NCBI RefSeq assembly: GCF_023228785.1
Contig: NZ_JALOAN010000026.1
Location: 1-30,978, forward strand
Direction: 5' to 3'
Source of the DNA: Sulfurimonas sp.
GTDB lineage: Bacteria; Campylobacterota; Campylobacteria; Campylobacterales; Sulfurimonadaceae
DNA: 30,978 bases
Shown: piece by piece, positions 30,515 to 30,978 of the stretch
How positions within the stretch are numbered: position 1 is the first letter of the stretch
Layout: each line of letters starts with the position of its first letter
The notes under the pieces: model-generated
The model's database searches: none
What the model saw: only the letters and a program-made list of their open reading frames with translations
What the model was told of the DNA's origin: nothing
Position numbers and translations under genes: made by a program

Positions 30515-30978
30515 AAAGAATACTCCTCCACTAAATCGGTCTCTACACAAACTTGTATCTTAACAACTGAGCCAACAGCTTTAAATCTAAAAGTATCTAC
30601 ATTTTGCATTAATAATTCATTTTTAGTTTGAGTTCCATCTTGTTTCAACAAATAAGTGTCTCCTCTCCAAGGTTGATAGTCATAATGAAGAGTCAAGTCT
30701 CCACTATTTTCATCATGCACAACTGCGTAAGCTGTCCATGCTAGTTGGTAGTATTCAAAAACATCAACTCCGCTAAAATCAACACCTACAATACTTGAAG
30801 AAAATCCATCTATACCATTGGCAATGATTGGATGCATTGCAGAGCTTTGATCTGTAATAGCTCCATTCCATCCATAACCAGTTCTTACATTACTATCAGA
30901 GCCTATAAAATATAGTGCTGCATTGTTTATTCCTGTTCCACTACCATGTGACAAAATACCAATAAGTGTATTAAGTGC
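30490..30978 (-). CDS. Partial pseudopilin-like protein (C-terminal part)
   Basis: The reading frame is open to the right edge, so only the last 162 residues are seen and the N-terminus lies beyond 30978. An apparent TTG start at 30954 is inside the gene. The visible part (GYGWNGAITDQSSAMHP, LLMQNVDTFRFKAVGS, then KIQVCVETDLVEEY) is beta-rich, like PilW/GspJ minor pseudopilins. Assignment rests mainly on its tight overlap with the PilX/GspK-like gene. Two cysteines near the end could form a disulfide. Confidence 0.6.
   Translation of the reverse strand, partial: ALNTLIGILSHGSGTGINNAALYFIGSDSNVRTGYGWNGAITDQSSAMHPIIANGIDGFSSSIVGVDFSGVDVFEYYQLAWTAYAVVHDENSGDLTLHYDYQPWRGDTYLLKQDGTQTKNELLMQNVDTFRFKAVGSVVKIQVCVETDLVEEYSLCKEKTIF

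Noticed and set aside
1..30978. Defence island, prophage, CRISPR or integron
   Set aside because: No cas, restriction-modification, phage, integrase or regular spaced repeat is seen; the lone palindromic cluster is not an array.

Overview
The window looks like a chromosomal, mostly housekeeping segment from a Campylobacterota bacterium, most likely Sulfurimonas or a close relative. The genus call is inference. It rests on low G+C, the HP0958/FlgZ-type zinc-ribbon protein, tandem LPP20-family lipoproteins, a short RecG, the futalosine-pathway enzyme MqnC, a cysteine (metal-dependent) KdsA, and gene orders I recall from Helicobacter (csrA-ispE-smpB; waaA-flgZ-nif3; kdsA-ribH-nusB; mqnC next to an M16 protein). 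No rRNA, tRNA, CRISPR array or insertion sequence was found. The only clearly repetitive DNA is a small palindromic cluster near 21.83-21.94 kb.

Layout. (1) 1-336 holds no supported gene. (2) 337-4132, minus strand, is a translation and secretion operon: ffh, rpsP, khpA, rimM, trmD, rplS. Structured intercistronic RNA lies before rpsP and before rplS. (3) 4196-13724, minus strand, is a tightly packed unit reading uvrD/pcrA, truB, csrA, ispE, smpB, an M23 peptidase, a TPR protein, a Nif3-like protein, flgZ, waaA, an RluA-type pseudouridine synthase and a GIY-YIG protein. Stop and start codons mostly overlap or abut. (4) 13855-17560 holds a divergent LysR regulator, pabC with an SspB-like gene, a small orphan gene, trpS and a short ribosome-hibernation-factor-like gene. 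(5) 17594-21787 holds der, two LPP20-like lipoproteins, a phosphoribosyltransferase, a small cytochrome c that apparently starts at AUU, and a TerB/DnaJ membrane protein. (6) 22013-29346, plus strand, holds a DMT transporter, kdsA, ribH, nusB, a DUF302 protein, mqnC, an M16 protein lacking its zinc motif, and recG. (7) 29468 to the right edge, minus strand, holds long hpf and the start of a pseudopilin cluster.

Themes. Ribosome biogenesis, quality control and hibernation dominate (rplS, rpsP, rimM, trmD, truB, der, khpA, smpB, two HPF paralogues, nusB). Envelope functions include waaA and kdsA (Kdo/LPS), the M23 peptidase, lipoproteins and pseudopilins. Post-transcriptional control of motility is suggested by csrA and flgZ in one transcription unit.

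I found no convincing new multi-gene defence or metabolic system. The most interesting signals are fine-scale: an apparent AUU start codon, two candidate leaderless genes, a palindrome centred on the uvrD-operon -10 box, inverted repeats sitting on several stop codons, structured RNA leaders, a predicted pseudo-protease and a very acidic linker in Der.
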